This document shows positions 28,224 to 29,893 of a DNA stretch of 29,893 nt, in pieces (position 1 is the first letter of the stretch; each line of letters starts with the position of its first letter). A model generated the notes under the pieces. That model did not search any database. It saw only the letters and a list, made by a program, of their open reading frames with translations, and was not told the origin of the DNA. The translations under genes and the position numbers were made by a program. Location of the stretch: the NCBI GenBank assembly GCA_910587875.1, contig CAJUOD010000022.1, positions 1,038-30,930 of the forward strand, read 5' to 3'. This DNA is from an uncultured Oscillibacter sp. (GTDB taxonomy: Bacteria; Bacillota; Clostridia; Oscillospirales; Oscillospiraceae).

Positions 28224-28832
28224 TCAATTGCCCTCCTGTTTATTCATATCAATGTAGGAATACAGGGTGTACTTGGAGATGCCGAAGTATTTGGCCACCT
28301 TGTCCCCGGACTTGGTGATGAGGAACGCCCCGTTCTGGCTGAGGAACTGGATGGCCTTGACCTTGTCTTCTTTGTTCATCACGGCGGCGGGCTTGCCCAC
28401 CAGGGCCACGGACTGCTGGATCAGCTCGTCCAGCAGGTCGCTGACGTTGGTGATGCGCTCCGGCTCGGAGGGGACCTCCTCCCCGGTGGACACCAGGTCC
28501 CGCAGGGCCTCCTCCATGAGGATGAGGCGGGAGATGTCGTAGTTGATGGCCAGGATGGCGGAGACCTTCCCCTTCCGGTCCCGGATGTAGACCGTGGAGG
28601 ATTTCAAGATCTTGCCGTCCGGCGTCTTGGTCAGGTAACACAGGTGATCCTTGGGCTCCGGGTCCTGGGTGCGCAGCTGCTCCATGACCACGTTGGACGC
28701 CCCGTCCCCCACCTTCCGCCCGGACACATGCCCGTTGGCGATGAAGACGATGGAGCGGTCCGGGTCACGGCTCAAATCGTGGATAGCCACCTCGCAGCTT
28801 GAACCGAACTGGGCGGCGATGCCGGCGGCCAC
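28224..28832 (-). CDS. YheO-like PAS / HTH transcriptional regulator (N-terminus disturbed)
   Basis: At least 202 residues: an N-terminal YheO-type PAS domain (CEVAIHDLSRDPDRSIVFIA, GRKVGDGASN, LKSSTVYIRDRKGKVSAILA) and a C-terminal HTH_22 helix-turn-helix (KVKAIQFLSQNGAFLITKSG, VAKYFGISKYTLYSYID). Such proteins sense a small ligand and regulate an adjacent catabolic operon; DauR is one known example. The usable GTG at 28832 leaves out clear coding sequence: codons for ENSKLELLRQ precede it in frame without a start, and an ATG at 28870-28872 is one base out of frame. It is co-transcribed with the PLP enzyme and divergent from ygeY, which it probably controls too. Confidence 0.85.
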   Translation of the reverse strand: MAAGIAAQFGSSCEVAIHDLSRDPDRSIVFIANGHVSGRKVGDGASNVVMEQLRTQDPEPKDHLCYLTKTPDGKILKSSTVYIRDRKGKVSAILAINYDISRLILMEEALRDLVSTGEEVPSEPERITNVSDLLDELIQQSVALVGKPAAVMNKEDKVKAIQFLSQNGAFLITKSGDKVAKYFGISKYTLYSYIDMNKQEGN

Positions 28833-28921
28833 CTGCCGCAGAAGCTCCAGCTTGCTGTTTTCCGTGGGTCATACCCCCTTTTCAGGCTGTTTTTTGGATA
28901 AAGACACCGATTCATGCTATC

Positions 28922-28950
28922 ATCATACCACGAAGTTTCGGAGAAATCAA
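28922..28950 (-). promoter_or_regulatory. Promoter of the PAS regulator-PLP enzyme operon
   Basis: On the minus strand there is TTGATT (28945-28950), 17 bases, TGG-TATGAT (-10 at 28922-28927). Confidence 0.8.
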
Positions 28951-28990
28951 CAGCAATTCAAAAAAATTTTTTGGTTTTCAAAAATTTTGT

Positions 28991-29018
28991 TTGACAACGG
29001 AAAATCTTGTGGTATGAT
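28991..29018 (+). promoter_or_regulatory. Promoter of the ygeY-type gene
   Basis: TTGACA (28991-28996), 16 bases, TGG-TATGAT (-10 at 29013-29018). GTGGTATGAT here and its mirror ATCATACCAC at 28922-28931 make an inverted repeat spanning both promoters. Confidence 0.8.
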
Positions 29019-29034
29019 AAGGCTGTAGGGAACA

Positions 29035-29057
29035 GACGGCGAAGACGCGAAGCCGTC
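29035..29057 (+). promoter_or_regulatory. Leader hairpin before the ygeY-type gene
   Basis: GACGGC (29035-29040) pairs with GCCGTC (29052-29057) in the 5' leader. No T run follows; it may stabilise the message. Confidence 0.4.
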
Positions 29058-29087
29058 AAACATAAAATTTTAACGGAGGTCTGCATC

Positions 29088-29893
29088 ATGGATTTCGAGA
29101 AAATCAAGCTGGCTGCGGAGGGCTACAAGGCGGAGATGTCCCGGTTCCTGCGGGACATGATTTCTCACCCCAGCGAGAGCTGCGAGGAAAAGGACGTCGT
29201 CATGTGCATCAAGGCCGAGATGGAAAAGCTGGGCTTTGACAAGGTGGAGATCGACGGCCTGGGCAATGTCATCGGCTGGATGGGCCAGGGAGAAAAAATC
29301 ATTGCCATCGACTCCCACATCGACACGGTGGGAATCGGAAACATCGACAACTGGGAAGCGGACCCCTACCAGGGCTATGAAACGGATGACATCATCTTCG
29401 GCCGGGGCGGAAGCGACCAGGAGGGCGGCATGGCCTCCGCCGTCTACGGGGCCAGGATCATGAAGGACCTGGGGCTGATCCCCGAGGGCTACAAGATCAT
29501 GGTCGTGGGCTCCGTCCAGGAGGAGGACTGCGACGGCATGTGCTGGCAGTACATCGTCAACAAGTACTTCCAGGGCCCCGAGGACGCCCGGAGCAAGATT
29601 GAGTTCGTCATCTCCACCGAGCCCACCGACGGCGGCATCTACCGGGGCCACCGGGGCCGCATGGAGATCCGGGTGGACGTGAAGGGCGTCAGCTGCCACG
29701 GCTCCGCTCCTCACCGGGGCGACAACGCCATCTACAAAATGGCGGACATCCTCCAGGACGTGCGGGCCCTGAACGAAAACGGCGACGGCCCCTCCAACGA
29801 GGTCAAGGGCCTGGTCAAGATGCTGAACCCGGAGTTCAACCCCGAGCACTACGAGGACGCCCAGTTCCTGGGCCGGGGCACCTGCACCACCAG
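29088..29893 (+). CDS. ygeY: YgeY-type M20 metallopeptidase / amidohydrolase (partial)
   Basis: The first 268 residues of an M20-family di-zinc hydrolase; the 3' end is beyond the window. Metal ligands are seen in IDSHIDTVG (H77, D79), GRGGSDQEGG (D110) and the catalytic/metal pair EED (145-147) in VGSVQEEDCDG. The lid-dimer domain starts near STEPTDGGIYRGHRGRMEIR. The pattern and start (YKAEMSRFLRDMISHPSESC) fit TIGR03526, the 'selenium metabolism-linked' YgeY, found with purine and urate breakdown genes (ygeX, ygeW, ssnA, xdh). Whether those follow cannot be seen. ATG after ACGGAGGT. It is divergent from the PAS regulator. Confidence 0.88.
   Translation, partial: MDFEKIKLAAEGYKAEMSRFLRDMISHPSESCEEKDVVMCIKAEMEKLGFDKVEIDGLGNVIGWMGQGEKIIAIDSHIDTVGIGNIDNWEADPYQGYETDDIIFGRGGSDQEGGMASAVYGARIMKDLGLIPEGYKIMVVGSVQEEDCDGMCWQYIVNKYFQGPEDARSKIEFVISTEPTDGGIYRGHRGRMEIRVDVKGVSCHGSAPHRGDNAIYKMADILQDVRALNENGDGPSNEVKGLVKMLNPEFNPEHYEDAQFLGRGTCTT

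Noticed and set aside
22222..29893. One continuous purine-degradation cluster from the NCS2 permease to ygeY
   Set aside because: Six unrelated genes, several terminators and separate promoters lie between them; a functional link may exist but no cluster can be claimed.

Overview
The window looks like a chromosome segment of a high-GC, endospore-forming anaerobe of the Clostridia, most like the gut Oscillospiraceae (Flavonifractor, Lawsonibacter and Oscillibacter relatives). This placement is inferred, not computed. The grounds are: spoVAD behind a sigma-G-type promoter, a GerMN lipoprotein, a DacF-like carboxypeptidase, Firmicutes-type Shine-Dalgarno sequences and SigA promoters, strong GC bias at third codon positions, a clostridial siroheme reductase, and a YgeY-type hydrolase. 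There is no rRNA, tRNA, CRISPR array, insertion sequence or prophage. No stretch over 300 bases lacks a gene.

Layout. 1-2.1 kb: the 5' part of a tyrosine-recombinase-fold protein that has lost its catalytic residues, a small conserved hypothetical, a TetR regulator and a 53-residue microprotein. 2.1-4.8 kb: a family 2 glycosyltransferase and a Wzy_C/O-antigen-ligase-like membrane protein in one operon. 4.8-5.15 kb: a compact locus with a 31-residue hydrophobic peptide, a bidirectional terminator, a direct repeat and a convergent promoter, organised like a type I toxin-antitoxin system of the Fst/RNAII (par) kind. This is the most interesting item. 5.15-9.0 kb: an AIM24 protein, orphan spoVAD, and a MarR-MATE efflux pair. 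9.0-14.8 kb: a minus-strand operon of siroheme sulfite/nitrite reductase, a FecBCD-type ABC importer and fused siroheme synthase, divergent from a nitroreductase. 15.4-17.2 kb: a second MarR-MATE pair whose operator resembles the first. 17.3-22.1 kb: DacF, divergent from an overlapping four-gene operon (ComEA-like protein, response regulator, histidine kinase, GerMN lipoprotein). 22.1-25.4 kb: a xanthine/urate-type NCS2 permease, a PEBP protein and an orphan ATP-grasp ligase. 25.4-26.7 kb: a DUF4358-like lipoprotein behind an ECF-sigma-type promoter, a ribbon-helix-helix regulator with a field of GCAATA operators, and a second microprotein resembling the first. 26.7-29.9 kb: a PLP enzyme with a PAS/HTH regulator, divergent from a ygeY-type peptidase cut by the window end.

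How the genes work together. The siroheme synthase makes the cofactor of the reductase in its own operon, and the importer probably brings iron or a tetrapyrrole. The two MarR-MATE pairs are separate drug-responsive efflux modules. The PAS regulator probably controls both the PLP enzyme and YgeY across a shared intergenic region with mirror-image promoters. The NCS2 permease is consistent with purine use, but it lies about 6 kb away and on a separate promoter.
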